From assembly GCF_017377745.1 (NCBI RefSeq), contig NZ_JAFVMG010000001.1:62001-126000 (forward strand): a stretch of DNA of 64,000 nucleotides. The letters are read 5' to 3'. A program made the position numbers and the translations under genes. Positions 52,857 through 62,580 of this stretch are shown here, piece after piece (the first letter of the stretch is position 1; every line of letters begins with the position of its first letter). This stretch comes from Acetobacter suratthaniensis. GTDB lineage: Bacteria; Pseudomonadota; Alphaproteobacteria; Acetobacterales; Acetobacteraceae. The notes under the pieces were generated by a model. That model saw only the letters and a list, made by a program, of their open reading frames with translations. It made no database searches and was not told the origin of the DNA.

Positions 52857-55196
52857 TTGGTGACCCCCGCGGGAGCTGAGGTTCCGGGCACTGGCCCGTT
52901 GACGGGAGACAGCAGCGGCACGTCCGTGTCCGTTGTGTCTGCCGGGGTGGATGACGAGGCCGCGCGGGGCGGACTGAACTGCGAAAAACTGGTCAGCCGC
53001 GTGCTCAGCTACGCGCCGCGCGCGGATGTGGATATGATCCGCCGTGCGTTTGACGTGGCCTGTGCCGCCCATGCGGGGCAGAAGCGCGACAATGGCGACC
53101 CCTACATAACCCACCCCTTTGCGGTGGCCATGATCATGGCCCGCTTCGGACTGGATGTTCAGTCTGTCTGCACCGCGCTCCTGCACGACACCATAGAAGA
53201 TACCAGCGTCAACCATGAAACGCTCAAGCTCGAATTCGGGCAGACAGTGGCGGATCTGGTGGATGGCGTAACCAAGCTCACCCGGCTTGAGTTGCAGTCT
53301 GACCGCACCAAGCAGGCGGAAAATTTCCGTAAGCTTGTGCTCGCCATGTCCAAAGACATCCGCGTGCTGCTGGTCAAGCTGGCGGACAGGCTGCACAACA
53401 TGCGCACGCTGCATTTTGTGGAGCGTCAGGATCGCCGTCAGCGTATCGCGCGTGAAACGCTGGATATTTATGCCCCTCTGGCTGAGCGTATCGGTATGGA
53501 CCGGCTCAAGACGGAGTTGCAGAACCTCTCTTTCGCCCAGCTTGAACCCGAAGCGGATGATACGATTCGCACCCGCCTGAACTACCTGCGCGGGCAGGGG
53601 GCGGATGTGATCGAGGATGTCCGGCGTGAGCTTTTGCGACTCTGTCACGAGGCAGGGTTGAAGGATGTGCAGGTTTCCGGGCGTGAGAAGTCTCCCTATT
53701 CGATCTGGGAGAAAATGCAGCGGCGCAATGTCGCCTTCGAACAGCTTTCGGACATCATGGCTTTCCGCGTGAATGTTGGCACGCGCGAGGACTGCTACGT
53801 GGCGCTGGGCGCGGTGCATGCTGCCTATCCGATGATTGTCGGGCGGTTCAAAGACTATATTTCTACCCCCAAGGCCAACGGTTATCAGAGCCTGCATACG
53901 GGGGTGACGCTCCGCTCGCCCCGTAACCAGAAAATTGAAGTGCAGATCCGCACGCAGGCCATGCACGACATCGCTGAAAACGGTGTGGCGGCGCACTGGG
54001 CCTATAAGGAAGGCACCGGTGTGCAGGAGGGCGGCTACGGCGGCCTGCGCAGACCGCGCTGGGTGCAGGATCTGCTTGAAATTCTCGAAGCGTCGTCCGC
54101 TCCTGATGAGTTTCTGGAGAACACCAAACTCGAACTGTATCAGGATCAGGTTTTCTGCTTCACCCCCAAGGGGCAGCTTATCTCCCTGCCGCGTGGGGCC
54201 ACGCCGGTTGATTTCGCCTATGCCGTGCATAGCCAGATTGGCGATACCTGTGTGGGGGCACGGATCAATGGCCGGCTTATGCCCCTGCGGCACGAGCTGG
54301 AAAATGGCGATCAGGTAGAAATCATGACCGCCCGTGGCGGGGCGCCCTCTCCCTCATGGGAGCGGTTCGTTGTTACGGGCAAGGCGCGCGCCCGTATCCG
54401 CCGCTATGTTACCCAGCAGCAGCGTCAGGTCTCGCTTGATGGTGGGCGGGCTGCGCTGGCCAAGGCTTTCCGTCAGGAAGGCGTGGATGGCTCCGAAAAA
54501 GTTATCGAAACCACGCTCAAGGCGCTCAAACAGGCGTCCTTGCCCGACCTGTACGTGGCTGTCGGCACGGGGGCTCTGGGTGCGCGCGAAGTTGTGCATG
54601 CGGCTTATCCCGAATTGCGGCGTGTGCAGCGTGTGCCGCGTATGCTGGCAGGGCTGCCGGGGGTTCTGGGTACGGCGGGGCCGCGCACGGGTGCGGCTCC
54701 GGGTGCGTTTGTGCGCAAACCTGCGGGTGGCGCTATTCCGCTGGTGGGGCTTGGGGCTGGCGTGGCCGTGCATTATGCCGCGTGCTGCCACCCTCTGCCG
54801 GGAGACAGGATTGTCGGCGTGGTGGCTACGGGCAAGGGGGTGACCATTCACACCCGTTCGTGTCAGACGCTGGAAAATTTTGCCGCCACCCCGGAGCGTT
54901 TCCTTGATGTGGACTGGGATTACGATGCCATGGCCCGTACCGGTAATACCGGGCCCATGCGTGTCGGGCGTGTGAGTATCGTGGCGGAAAACGAGCCTTC
55001 GGTGCTGGCGGCCATTACCAATGTCATCTCCCGTGGGGATGCGGCTACGGTCAACCTCAAAATCGTCAACCGGCAACTGGATTTCATGGAAATTCTGGTG
55101 GATGTGGAGGTCAGGGATCTACGGCATCTCTCCTCTGTTATCGCCGGGCTGCGTGCGGTTTCGGGCATTACGCAGGTGGACAGGGCGCGTTCATGA
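52857..55196 (+). CDS. rsh: Bifunctional (p)ppGpp synthetase/hydrolase Rsh (RelA/SpoT)
   Basis: The product is about 779 residues. The HD hydrolase domain has HAGQKRDNGDPYITHPFAVA and LLHDTIEDTSVNHETL; the synthetase domain has VGRFKDYISTPKANGYQSLH, then TG. A TGS domain (CFTPKGQLISLPRGATPVDF), a zinc-finger region (HYAACCHPLPGDRIVG) and a C-terminal ACT domain follow. The alphaproteobacterial single Rsh does both synthesis and hydrolysis. The start is uncertain: the frame opens with TTG-GTG at 52857 and 52860, and GTG codons near 52935 or 52945 are alternatives. It overlaps acpS by four bases. Confidence 0.93.
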   Translation: MVTPAGAEVPGTGPLTGDSSGTSVSVVSAGVDDEAARGGLNCEKLVSRVLSYAPRADVDMIRRAFDVACAAHAGQKRDNGDPYITHPFAVAMIMARFGLDVQSVCTALLHDTIEDTSVNHETLKLEFGQTVADLVDGVTKLTRLELQSDRTKQAENFRKLVLAMSKDIRVLLVKLADRLHNMRTLHFVERQDRRQRIARETLDIYAPLAERIGMDRLKTELQNLSFAQLEPEADDTIRTRLNYLRGQGADVIEDVRRELLRLCHEAGLKDVQVSGREKSPYSIWEKMQRRNVAFEQLSDIMAFRVNVGTREDCYVALGAVHAAYPMIVGRFKDYISTPKANGYQSLHTGVTLRSPRNQKIEVQIRTQAMHDIAENGVAAHWAYKEGTGVQEGGYGGLRRPRWVQDLLEILEASSAPDEFLENTKLELYQDQVFCFTPKGQLISLPRGATPVDFAYAVHSQIGDTCVGARINGRLMPLRHELENGDQVEIMTARGGAPSPSWERFVVTGKARARIRRYVTQQQRQVSLDGGRAALAKAFRQEGVDGSEKVIETTLKALKQASLPDLYVAVGTGALGAREVVHAAYPELRRVQRVPRMLAGLPGVLGTAGPRTGAAPGAFVRKPAGGAIPLVGLGAGVAVHYAACCHPLPGDRIVGVVATGKGVTIHTRSCQTLENFAATPERFLDVDWDYDAMARTGNTGPMRVGRVSIVAENEPSVLAAITNVISRGDAATVNLKIVNRQLDFMEILVDVEVRDLRHLSSVIAGLRAVSGITQVDRARS

Positions 55197-55600
55197 GCCT
55201 GATTGCCGTGGGCGTTGACCTGTGTGACATGCGGCGCATCGAACGGATGCTGGCGCGCTTTGACCAGCGTTTTATGGAACGCGTTTTTACGCCGCAGGAA
55301 CGTGCATGGGCTGAAAAGCGTTGCGGGCAGGCCAGAATTGGCACGTATGCAAAACGCTGGGCCGCCAAGGAGGCCTGCGCCAAAGCGCTGGGTACAGGAT
55401 TTGCGCAAGGGGTTACCCATGCCCAGATCGGGGTTGAAAACCTGCCGGGCGGGCAGCCGGTGCTCTGCCTGAGCGGTGTGGCGGCCCAGAGACTGGCGCA
55501 GATAACGCCCCCCGGCAGCACGGCCCGGCTGGCGCTCAGCCTGACGGATGAGGTGCCCTACGCCTTCGCGCAGGTTTTTATCTCGGCCGTGCCGGGTTGA
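55193..55600 (+). CDS. acpS: Holo-[acyl-carrier-protein] synthase
   Basis: The 135-residue enzyme transfers phosphopantetheine from CoA to apo-ACP. Motifs: GVDLCDMRRIERML with the conserved Asp, and AKRWAAKEACAKALGTGF with the Lys-Glu pair. The start overlaps the rsh stop (ATGA). In many alphaproteobacteria pdxJ lies between rsh and acpS; it is absent here. lepB follows 82 bases later. Confidence 0.92.
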   Translation: MSLIAVGVDLCDMRRIERMLARFDQRFMERVFTPQERAWAEKRCGQARIGTYAKRWAAKEACAKALGTGFAQGVTHAQIGVENLPGGQPVLCLSGVAAQRLAQITPPGSTARLALSLTDEVPYAFAQVFISAVPG

Positions 55601-55682
55601 CACAACCGGGCGTGCGCGGCTTGATCCGCCAGAATTTCTTTTTACGGCAACTAAGACAAAAAGCGGGCAGGGCGGAAGCAGG

Positions 55683-56489
55683 ATGAATACACAGGATCAC
55701 TCTTCAGCCCGGTCAGAGCAGCCGGTTAGCATGCGGCAGAGCCTGTTCGAATACGTGCGTACATTTTTCACGGTCGTTGTGGTCGTGGTTATTGTCAGAA
55801 CCTTTTTGTTTGAATCTTTTGTGATTCCATCAGGTTCCATGATCCCGACCCTGCAGGTTGGGGATTATATCTGGGTATCCAAATACACCTATGGTTACTC
55901 CCGTTTTTCCCTGCCGTTCTCGCCCGATCTGTTCAATGGGCGGATATGGGGGGGCGAACCGCACCGGGGCGATGTGGTGGTGTTTCGCTTTACCAAGGAC
56001 ACCTCGGTTGATTACGTCAAACGGGTGATCGGCCTGCCGGGCGACCATCTGCGTGTGACCGATGGGCAGTTGTATCTGAACGATGCGCCGGTGCCGTGCG
56101 ATAATCCGCATCCCTATATCGCCCATGATGAAACCGATACGAGCATGGCGGGGGATGCTTGCACTGAAAAACTGCCGTCGAGCATTCAGGGGGCTGGCCC
56201 TGTCAGCCACGAAATCCTGAAGCTGACCAATGAAGGCCCGCAGAACAACACGCCCGATTATGTTGTGCCGCCGGGTTATTTTTTCGCAATGGGCGATAAC
56301 CGAGATGACAGCGCGGATAGCCGCTTCATGGGGGACGGGCCGAAGGATCTGGGGTTTGTGCCGATGGAAAACCTCGTAGGCCGGGCACAGCGCGTTTTCT
56401 TCTCTGTTTCGGCTGATTATCCGCTTTGGCAGGTCTGGCATTGGCCGCAGGAAATCCGCTGGGGCCGCCTGATGCAGGGTATCCAGTGA
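55683..56489 (+). CDS. lepB: Signal peptidase I
   Basis: The 268-residue inner-membrane peptidase removes signal peptides. After a short N-terminus comes one span (VRTFFTVVVVVVIVRTFLFE), then the catalytic Ser in IPSGSMIPTLQVGDY at about residue 50 and the Lys in DYVKRVIGLPGDHL at about residue 112, with the GDNRDDSADSRFMG box. The start at 55683 is chosen because it directly precedes a conserved hydrophilic lead; the frame starts 45 codons earlier. Operon with rnc, 2 bases downstream. Confidence 0.94.
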   Translation: MNTQDHSSARSEQPVSMRQSLFEYVRTFFTVVVVVVIVRTFLFESFVIPSGSMIPTLQVGDYIWVSKYTYGYSRFSLPFSPDLFNGRIWGGEPHRGDVVVFRFTKDTSVDYVKRVIGLPGDHLRVTDGQLYLNDAPVPCDNPHPYIAHDETDTSMAGDACTEKLPSSIQGAGPVSHEILKLTNEGPQNNTPDYVVPPGYFFAMGDNRDDSADSRFMGDGPKDLGFVPMENLVGRAQRVFFSVSADYPLWQVWHWPQEIRWGRLMQGIQ

Positions 56490-56491
56490 CA

Positions 56492-57217
56492 ATGGGTGAA
56501 CCACATGATGGCGCACGCGCCCTGCAGGTGCGCCTTGGGTACGTTTTTGCCAATCAATCCCTGCTGGGCGAGGCGCTGACGCACCGCTCGGCGGTTAACC
56601 ATAAAACCAATGGGCGTAAGCGGGCGCAGGCCAAGGGGGCAGGCTCCAACGAACGGCTTGAGTTCATTGGCGACCGTGTTCTGGGGTTGCTGATGGCTGA
56701 ATGGCTGCTGGAGCGTTATCCGAGCGAGCAGGAAGGCGCACTTGGCTCACGGCTGGCGCATCTGGTCTCGCGCACCACGCTGGCGGGCATTGCCGAACGG
56801 ATTGATATGCCCGATGCCCTGACCGTAGCCGCCCATGAGGCTAAGGCAGGCGTGCGGACAGCCGCCAATGTGCTGGCCGATGCGCTGGAAGCGGTGCTGG
56901 GTGCCGTGTTCCTTGATGGCGGGCTTGATCCCGCCCGCAAGATTGTGCGCCTGTGCTGGACGCCCGAGCTTGATGCGCAGGCCCGCCCGCCCAAGGACCC
57001 CAAAACAGCCCTGCAGGAATGGGTGCTGGGACGGGGGCAGGCGCTTCCCGTTTATGAAACGATCGGGGCGGATGGCCCGTCCCATGCGCCGCTTTTTGTC
57101 GTCAGGGTGACGGCGGGCGGTCTGGCGGGAGAGGGGCGCGCAGGCAACAAGCGCGCGGCGGAAAGTGCCGCTGCCGCCGCTCTGCTGGAAAAACTGGAAG
57201 GCAAGCCCAATGGCTGA
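56492..57217 (+). CDS. rnc: Ribonuclease III
   Basis: The 241-residue double-strand RNA endonuclease processes rRNA and mRNA. Motifs: ALTHRSAVNH, the catalytic NERLEFIGDRVLGLLMAEWL, and DALEAVLGAVFLDGG, with a C-terminal dsRNA-binding domain (KTALQEWVLGRGQALPVYET; NKRAAESAAAAAL). A basic insert (KTNGRKRAQAKGAG) precedes the catalytic box. The start at 56492 is two bases after lepB. The stop overlaps the era start by eight bases. Confidence 0.94.
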   Translation: MGEPHDGARALQVRLGYVFANQSLLGEALTHRSAVNHKTNGRKRAQAKGAGSNERLEFIGDRVLGLLMAEWLLERYPSEQEGALGSRLAHLVSRTTLAGIAERIDMPDALTVAAHEAKAGVRTAANVLADALEAVLGAVFLDGGLDPARKIVRLCWTPELDAQARPPKDPKTALQEWVLGRGQALPVYETIGADGPSHAPLFVVRVTAGGLAGEGRAGNKRAAESAAAAALLEKLEGKPNG

Positions 57218-58127
57218 GGCTCGGAATATGGCGGATACGACACGCTGCGGTTTTGCAGCACTGGTGGGGGCGCCCAATGCGGGCAAATCCACTCTGCTCA
57301 ATCGTATGGCGGGCGCTAAGCTGTCCATTGTTTCTCCCAAGGCGCAGACCACGCGCTTTCGAGTGCTGGGTATTCTCATGCGCGGGACAACGCAGATCCT
57401 GCTGGTGGACACGCCCGGCATTTTCCGCCCGCGGCGCAAGCTCGACCGGGCGATGGTGGCAGCGGCATGGACGGGTGCTGAAGATGCCGACATCACGCTG
57501 CTGCTGGTGGATGCGCGTTCGGGCCTGAACGAAGCGGTGAGCGAAATCGTGGACCGTCTGGCCACGACCAAGCGCCGGGTCTGGCTGGTGCTGAACAAGA
57601 CCGATCTTGTTTCCCCCGGTGCGTTGTTGCCGCTGACGGCAGCCATTACGGAGCGTTTACCGGTTGAGCATGTTTTCATGGTCAGTGCGCGCACGGGCAA
57701 TGGTGTGGATGATCTGCTTGACCAACTGGCGGGTGCTCTGCCGCCGGGGCCGTATCTCTACCCCGAGGATGATCTGACCGACCTGCCCGACCGCCTGCTG
57801 GCGGCCGAACTGGTGCGCGAACAGATTTTTATGCAGACGCATGAAGAAGTGCCCTATGGCGCCACGGCGGAAACAGAGAGCTATACGGAACGCCCCGATG
57901 GCTCTGTGCGGATTGATGTCACAATTTACGTTGCGCGCGCTGGCCACAAGGCGATTCTGATCGGAGATGGCGGCCAGAGAATCCGCCAGATTGGCGAGCG
58001 CGCCCGCAAGCAGCTTGGCTCTTTGCTGGAGCGCCCGTGCCATCTGTTCCTGAACGTTAAGGAGCGTTCGGGCTGGGATGAAGAGCGCGCCCGCCTGAGG
58101 GCAATCGGGCTGGATGACGTGCCATAA
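57210..58127 (+). CDS. era: GTPase Era
   Basis: The 305-residue GTPase binds 16S rRNA and helps 30S maturation. Motifs: ALVGAPNAGKSTLLNRMAGA at about residue 15, VDTPGIFRPRRKLDRAM, LNKTDL, and a KH domain with GHKAILIGDGGQRIRQIGER near the C-terminus. The start at 57210 lies in the end of rnc and follows GGAAGG; MADTTRC at 57228 is a possible alternative. The 127-base gap to pyrH has no gene. Confidence 0.95.
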   Translation: MAEARNMADTTRCGFAALVGAPNAGKSTLLNRMAGAKLSIVSPKAQTTRFRVLGILMRGTTQILLVDTPGIFRPRRKLDRAMVAAAWTGAEDADITLLLVDARSGLNEAVSEIVDRLATTKRRVWLVLNKTDLVSPGALLPLTAAITERLPVEHVFMVSARTGNGVDDLLDQLAGALPPGPYLYPEDDLTDLPDRLLAAELVREQIFMQTHEEVPYGATAETESYTERPDGSVRIDVTIYVARAGHKAILIGDGGQRIRQIGERARKQLGSLLERPCHLFLNVKERSGWDEERARLRAIGLDDVP

Positions 58128-58254
58128 AGGCTGCCAGTTTGGCCTGAACGCTTGTGGCCGTGCGCCATGAGGGATAAGAGAGGGCGACCCTGACATGTGG
58201 CCCATACGGGTGCGTGGAAGGGTCTGTTGCGGACTGCTTGCTTGTTGAGGGCCA

Positions 58255-58992
58255 ATGACTGCTTGTGCTGGCGAAACGCCAAACCGCAAACGTGTACTGC
58301 TCAAGGTTTCGGGTGAAGCCCTGATGGGCGGCGGCGCCTTCGGTGTTGATCAGAAAACCGTCGAGCGTATTGCACAGGATATCGCCCAGGTTGTGCGCGG
58401 TGGGATCGAAGTCTGCCTTGTGGTGGGCGGGGGTAATATTTTCCGGGGCGTAGCTGCGGCGGCCAAGGGTATGGATCGCGCGCAAGGTGACTATGCCGGC
58501 ATGCTGGCCACGGTCATCAACGCGCTGCTGCTCCAGAACGCGCTGGAACGCGAACAGATTCCAACCCGTGTCATGTCGGCTATCCAGATGTCGTCTGTGG
58601 CCGAGCCCTATATCCGCCGCCGTGCGGTGCGCCACATGGAAAAGGGGCGCGTGGTCATTTTTGCCGCAGGTACGGGCAATCCGTTCTTTACCACCGATAC
58701 AGCCGCCGCTCTGCGTGCAGCGGAAATGGAATGTACGGTTCTGCTCAAGGGTACGCAGGTTGACGGCGTCTATTCCGCAGACCCTAAACATGACCCCAAC
58801 GCTGTGCGGTATGATGAGCTGACTTACCTGAACGTGCTGGCCAACCAGCTTAACGTCATGGATGCCGCAGCTATCAGTCTCGCGCGTGAAAACAACCTGC
58901 CGATTATTGTTTTCAATATCGGAGAGGAAGGGTCGTTTGGCCGTGTCATGCGCGGAGAAGGGCCGTTTACCCGGATTATCGAAACCGCATGA
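58255..58992 (+). CDS. pyrH: UMP kinase
   Basis: The 245-residue amino-acid-kinase-fold enzyme phosphorylates UMP. Motifs: [68 protein letters not shown] and [20 protein letters not shown]. The length and motifs are canonical. In many bacteria rpsB-tsf precede it; here era does. frr follows 87 bases later. Confidence 0.95.
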   Translation: MTACAGETPNRKRVLLKVSGEALMGGGAFGVDQKTVERIAQDIAQVVRGGIEVCLVVGGGNIFRGVAAAAKGMDRAQGDYAGMLATVINALLLQNALEREQIPTRVMSAIQMSSVAEPYIRRRAVRHMEKGRVVIFAAGTGNPFFTTDTAAALRAAEMECTVLLKGTQVDGVYSADPKHDPNAVRYDELTYLNVLANQLNVMDAAAISLARENNLPIIVFNIGEEGSFGRVMRGEGPFTRIIETA

Positions 58993-59079
58993 ATGATCGC
59001 CGCGCCTGCGGTGTGATGAATAGGATATGACTGCGGCGCGGGCAGCGCCGCATTGTACAAGGTAACGGGAGAAACCGCC

Positions 59080-59643
59080 GTGTCTGACTTGAATGCCCTG
59101 ATGGATGATCTGAAACGTCGCATGGATGGTGCGCTTGAAAGCCTGCGGCGTGATTTTTCCGGTCTGCGCTCGGGGCGTGCCAGCCCGGCCCTGCTCGAAC
59201 CCGTTCGGGTTGAAGCCTATGGTGGTGAAGTGCCGCTTACGCAGGTCGGCTCTATTGCTGTGCCGGAAGCGCGCATGATTACCGTGCAGGTATGGGACAG
59301 GGCGTTGTCCGGCGCTGTTGAGCGGGCTATCCGCGATGCCGGTCTGGGCCTGAACCCGGCTAGCGAAGGCCAGACCATTCGCGTGCCCATTCCGCAGTTG
59401 ACCGAGGAGCGCCGTAACGAGTTGGCCAAGGCCGCGGCCCGCTATGCGGAAGGTGCCAAGGTGGCTGTGCGTGGCGTCCGGCGCGATGGCATGGACAAGG
59501 CCAAGGGTTTCGAGAAAAAAGGTGAAATCAGTCAGGACGACATCAAGACCTGGTCTGATGCTATTCAGAAACTCACTGATCAGTATGTGAAAAAAATTGA
59601 TGACATGCTGACTGAAAAGGACAAGGAAATCAAACAGGTCTGA
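59080..59643 (+). CDS. frr: Ribosome recycling factor
   Basis: The 187-residue factor splits post-termination ribosomes with EF-G. It shows MDGALESLRRDFSGLRSGRA, LLEPVRVEAYGGEVPLTQVG, the GQTIRVPIPQLTEERRNEL block and a helical end (DMLTEKDKEIKQV). The start is a GTG at 59080-59082 with GGGAG eight bases upstream; a longer frame from an upstream TTG is not conserved. Confidence 0.94.
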   Translation: MSDLNALMDDLKRRMDGALESLRRDFSGLRSGRASPALLEPVRVEAYGGEVPLTQVGSIAVPEARMITVQVWDRALSGAVERAIRDAGLGLNPASEGQTIRVPIPQLTEERRNELAKAAARYAEGAKVAVRGVRRDGMDKAKGFEKKGEISQDDIKTWSDAIQKLTDQYVKKIDDMLTEKDKEIKQV

Positions 59644-59696
59644 TCCGGCGCAGCTTTGCGTTGATAAAACCGGTTTTTTTTGGAGCTTTTCTTGCG

Positions 59697-60437
59697 ATGT
59701 CGTCTGGTGTGGCTGAAAAAAACATGTCCGTTCCAACGCATGTTGCCATCATCATGGATGGAAATGGTCGCTGGGCGCGTGAACGCGGGCTGCCCCATAT
59801 CGCAGGACACAAAGCCGGGGCAGAGGCCGTGGCCCGCTGCGTACGCGCGGCCATGCAGCGTGGGGTGCCATATCTGACGCTGTACGCGTTTTCTTCCGAA
59901 AACTGGTCGCGCGGCCCGCAGGAAGTCTCTGATCTGACCAGCCTGCTGCGCTACTACCTGCGGCATAAAGTGCGCGAACTGCATACAAAAGGCGTGCGGT
60001 TACGTTTTATTGGTGAGCTCGATCGCTTTGACCCCAGCCTGCGGCAGGAACTCGATCGGGCCGAAGCTCTGACGCGCGACAATACGGGTATGGTGCTGCT
60101 GCTGGCGCTTTCTTATGGCGGGCGGTGCGATATTGTGCAGTCGGCTCGCACTCTGGCACGGGCGGTCAAGGCGGGTCAGCTCGCACCAGAAGATATCACC
60201 GAAGCAATGCTGGCCAGCCATCTGTGGACGCATGATGTGCCAGACCCCGATGTGGTGGTGCGCACCAGTGGGGAATACAGGCTGTCCAATTTTCTCCTAT
60301 GGCAGAGTGCTTACGCTGAACTGGTGTTTCTGGATGTGTACTGGCCTGACTTTACCGAGGGACATTTCTCGACGGTGCTAGATGTTTACGCGCGGCGCGA
60401 ACGCCGCTTTGGCAGTCGCCCGGTACCCATCGCATGA
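59697..60437 (+). CDS. uppS: Isoprenyl (undecaprenyl diphosphate) synthase
   Basis: The 246-residue cis-prenyltransferase makes the C55 lipid carrier for wall and glycan synthesis. Motifs: HVAIIMDGNGRWARERGLPH with the catalytic Asp, HKAGAEAV, TLYAFSSENWSRG and RTSGEYRLSNFLLWQSAYAE. ATG 59697 is the best placed; ATG 59724 and the earlier frame start are possible. The stop overlaps cdsA (ATGA). Confidence 0.92.
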   Translation: MSSGVAEKNMSVPTHVAIIMDGNGRWARERGLPHIAGHKAGAEAVARCVRAAMQRGVPYLTLYAFSSENWSRGPQEVSDLTSLLRYYLRHKVRELHTKGVRLRFIGELDRFDPSLRQELDRAEALTRDNTGMVLLLALSYGGRCDIVQSARTLARAVKAGQLAPEDITEAMLASHLWTHDVPDPDVVVRTSGEYRLSNFLLWQSAYAELVFLDVYWPDFTEGHFSTVLDVYARRERRFGSRPVPIA

Positions 60438-61279
60438 CGGCGGGTAAGACGGCGCAAGCCGGACAGTCCGCATGGCGTGATCTGCGGCCCCGGCTGATTT
60501 CAGGCGGTGTGCTGGTAGCCGTGGCAACCGTGTGCACGGGAGTTGGTGGCTGGCTTTATGCCCTGCTGATTCTTGCCGCCATGGGGGGGATGGCTGTTGA
60601 GGCCGCCCGGTTGTTCGGCCTGTCCGTGCGGGAGTGGCGTGGTGGGCTGTATGTTGTCTGGGCCGTGTGCGCCGGGCTGGCGGCGGCAGCGGGCCACTGG
60701 ACATCGTTTATGTTGTTCTGTCTGCTCTCATTTGTTTTTGGTGGCCCTTTGTGGGCGCTTATGTGCGTGATTGTGCTGGCGGGCACGGCCCTGCTGTGGC
60801 TGCGTCAGGGCGGGGTCTGGCCTGTCGTGTTTGTCGTAGGGGTTGTGGTGGCTAGCGACAGCACGGCTTATGCCGTGGGGCGCATGGTTGGTGGCCCCAA
60901 GCTGGCACCGCGTATCTCTCCGGGCAAAACCCGTTCCGGGGCCGTCGGCGGTTTGCTGGGCGCTATGGGTGTCGGTGCGTTGGTGGCAGCGTGCGCGGGT
61001 GCGGGGGGTGTTGCGGGCGGGCTGCTATGGGGCGTTCTGCTCGGTGTGGCGGCTCAGGCGGGTGATCTTGCCGAAAGCGCCATGAAGCGGGCTTTGAACG
61101 TCAAGGATTCCGGCACACTGCTGCCGGGGCATGGCGGATTGCTGGATCGGTTTGACGGTCTGGCAGCAGCGGCCCCCCTTGCGGCGGGGCTTGCAGCCTG
61201 CGCGGGGGGAGCCGGAGCGTTCTGGCTGGCGGGGCTGCACGATATTCTGAGCGGTGTATCCCGCTTTTTGCCCGGGTAG
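60434..61279 (+). CDS. cdsA: Phosphatidate cytidylyltransferase
   Basis: The 281-residue inner-membrane enzyme makes CDP-diacylglycerol for phospholipids. It has about seven or eight hydrophobic spans and the C-terminal signature VASDSTAYAVGRMVGGPKLA, PRISPGKTRSGAVGGLLGAM, then QAGDLAESAMKR, KDSGTLLPGHGGLLDRFDGL. It overlaps uppS by four bases and precedes dxr by 109 bases. Confidence 0.92.
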   Translation: MTAGKTAQAGQSAWRDLRPRLISGGVLVAVATVCTGVGGWLYALLILAAMGGMAVEAARLFGLSVREWRGGLYVVWAVCAGLAAAAGHWTSFMLFCLLSFVFGGPLWALMCVIVLAGTALLWLRQGGVWPVVFVVGVVVASDSTAYAVGRMVGGPKLAPRISPGKTRSGAVGGLLGAMGVGALVAACAGAGGVAGGLLWGVLLGVAAQAGDLAESAMKRALNVKDSGTLLPGHGGLLDRFDGLAAAAPLAAGLAACAGGAGAFWLAGLHDILSGVSRFLPG

Positions 61280-61388
61280 GTATAAGCGCGGGGGGCCAGC
61301 TCTGAGCGGCCGTATTGAGGTTTGTCCTGCGCGGTGCATCCTGTCCGCCGCCGCAGGTTTTGAGTGTTCGCAGGGTGGAAGACAAAGC

Positions 61389-62546
61389 ATGAAAACCGTA
61401 ACCGTTCTGGGATGTACCGGTAGCATCGGCTGCTCCACGGTCGATCTTCTTGAGCAGGCGCGCGACCAGTACAGGGTGCGGGCGCTGGTGGGCGGGAAGA
61501 ATGCCGCGAAACTGGCTGAGCAGGCGCTGAGCCTGCGTGCGGAACTGGCGGTTCTGTCCGATGAGGCCGCAGCAGAAGATCTGCGTGGCCTGCTGGCAGG
61601 CAGCGGTATCCGTGTTGCCGGTGGGCGTCAGGCGGTTATTGAGGCGGCGGCGGAGCCGGTAGACTGGACAATGGCCGCCATTACCGGTGCCGCCGGGCTG
61701 GAGCCGACACTCGCCGCCGTGCGCAATGGTGGCAGCATTGCCCTTGCCAACAAGGAAGCGCTGGTTTGCGCGGGCGATGTTATGCTGCGTGCCGTGCGTG
61801 AAGCTGGGGCTACGCTGCTACCGGTCGATTCCGAACATAATGCGGTTTTTCAGGCTATGGCCGACCGTCAGGCTGATCAGGTTGCCAAGATCGTGCTGAC
61901 GGCTTCTGGTGGCCCGTTCCGGAATGCCACGCTGGAAACCATGCGTAGTGCCACCCGTGCGCAGGCCCTCAAGCACCCGACGTGGAGTATGGGGGCCAAG
62001 ATCAGCATTGATTCGGCTACCATGTTCAACAAGGGGCTGGAAATCATTGAGGCATCGCGCATTTTCGATCTGCCGGAAGAGCGGATTGATGTTCTGGTAC
62101 ACCCGCAGTCGGTCGTGCATGGTATGGTGCAGTACACCGATGGCAGCCTGATCGCCCAGATGGGCTCGGCGGATATGCGTATTCCCATCGCGCATACTCT
62201 GGCATGGCCGCAGCGTATGGCCACAACATCCAGCTGGCTTGATCTGGCGGCATTCGGAACGCTGGAATTTTTTGCACCAGATGAAGAGCGCTTTCCCGCT
62301 TTGCGTCTTGCGCGGCAGGCGCTTCGGCAGGGTGGGGCGGCTCCGGCTATCCTGTCTGCTGCAAATGAAATCGCGGTCGAGGCATTCCTGTCTGAACGGG
62401 TTGGTTTTCTCGATATAGCGCGCATGGTAGAAGAGGTTATGAGCACGCTTGGCGCACCGCCAGCGGATACGCTCGAGGCCGTTCTTCATTGGGATATGCA
62501 GGCCCGCAAGGCTGCGGAAAAGCTGGTTCTGACCTGCGCCGCTTGA
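61389..62546 (+). CDS. dxr: 1-deoxy-D-xylulose 5-phosphate reductoisomerase
   Basis: The 385-residue NADPH enzyme makes 2-C-methylerythritol 4-phosphate, the first committed step of the MEP isoprenoid pathway. Motifs: VTVLGCTGSIGCSTVDLLEQ at residue 4, ALANKEALVCAGD, LLPVDSEHNAVFQAM, LTASGGPFRN and KHPTWSMGAKISIDSATMFN, then KGLEIIEA. The start at 61389 follows GGAAG. The location beside uppS links precursor supply to carrier-lipid synthesis. Confidence 0.95.
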   Translation: MKTVTVLGCTGSIGCSTVDLLEQARDQYRVRALVGGKNAAKLAEQALSLRAELAVLSDEAAAEDLRGLLAGSGIRVAGGRQAVIEAAAEPVDWTMAAITGAAGLEPTLAAVRNGGSIALANKEALVCAGDVMLRAVREAGATLLPVDSEHNAVFQAMADRQADQVAKIVLTASGGPFRNATLETMRSATRAQALKHPTWSMGAKISIDSATMFNKGLEIIEASRIFDLPEERIDVLVHPQSVVHGMVQYTDGSLIAQMGSADMRIPIAHTLAWPQRMATTSSWLDLAAFGTLEFFAPDEERFPALRLARQALRQGGAAPAILSAANEIAVEAFLSERVGFLDIARMVEEVMSTLGAPPADTLEAVLHWDMQARKAAEKLVLTCAA

Positions 62547-62580
62547 GAAAAATCCTTTCAGGCCCGATAACGGAGGCATG

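Noticed and set aside
52689..54293. Minus-strand open frame of 534 codons
   Set aside because: Antisense to rpoZ and rsh; no motif, no ribosome site.
58128..58254. Possible remnant of rpsB or tsf between era and pyrH
   Set aside because: The gap is only 127 bases and no frame resembles either protein.
58057..59736. Minus-strand open frame of 559 codons
   Set aside because: Antisense to pyrH and frr and without recognisable features.
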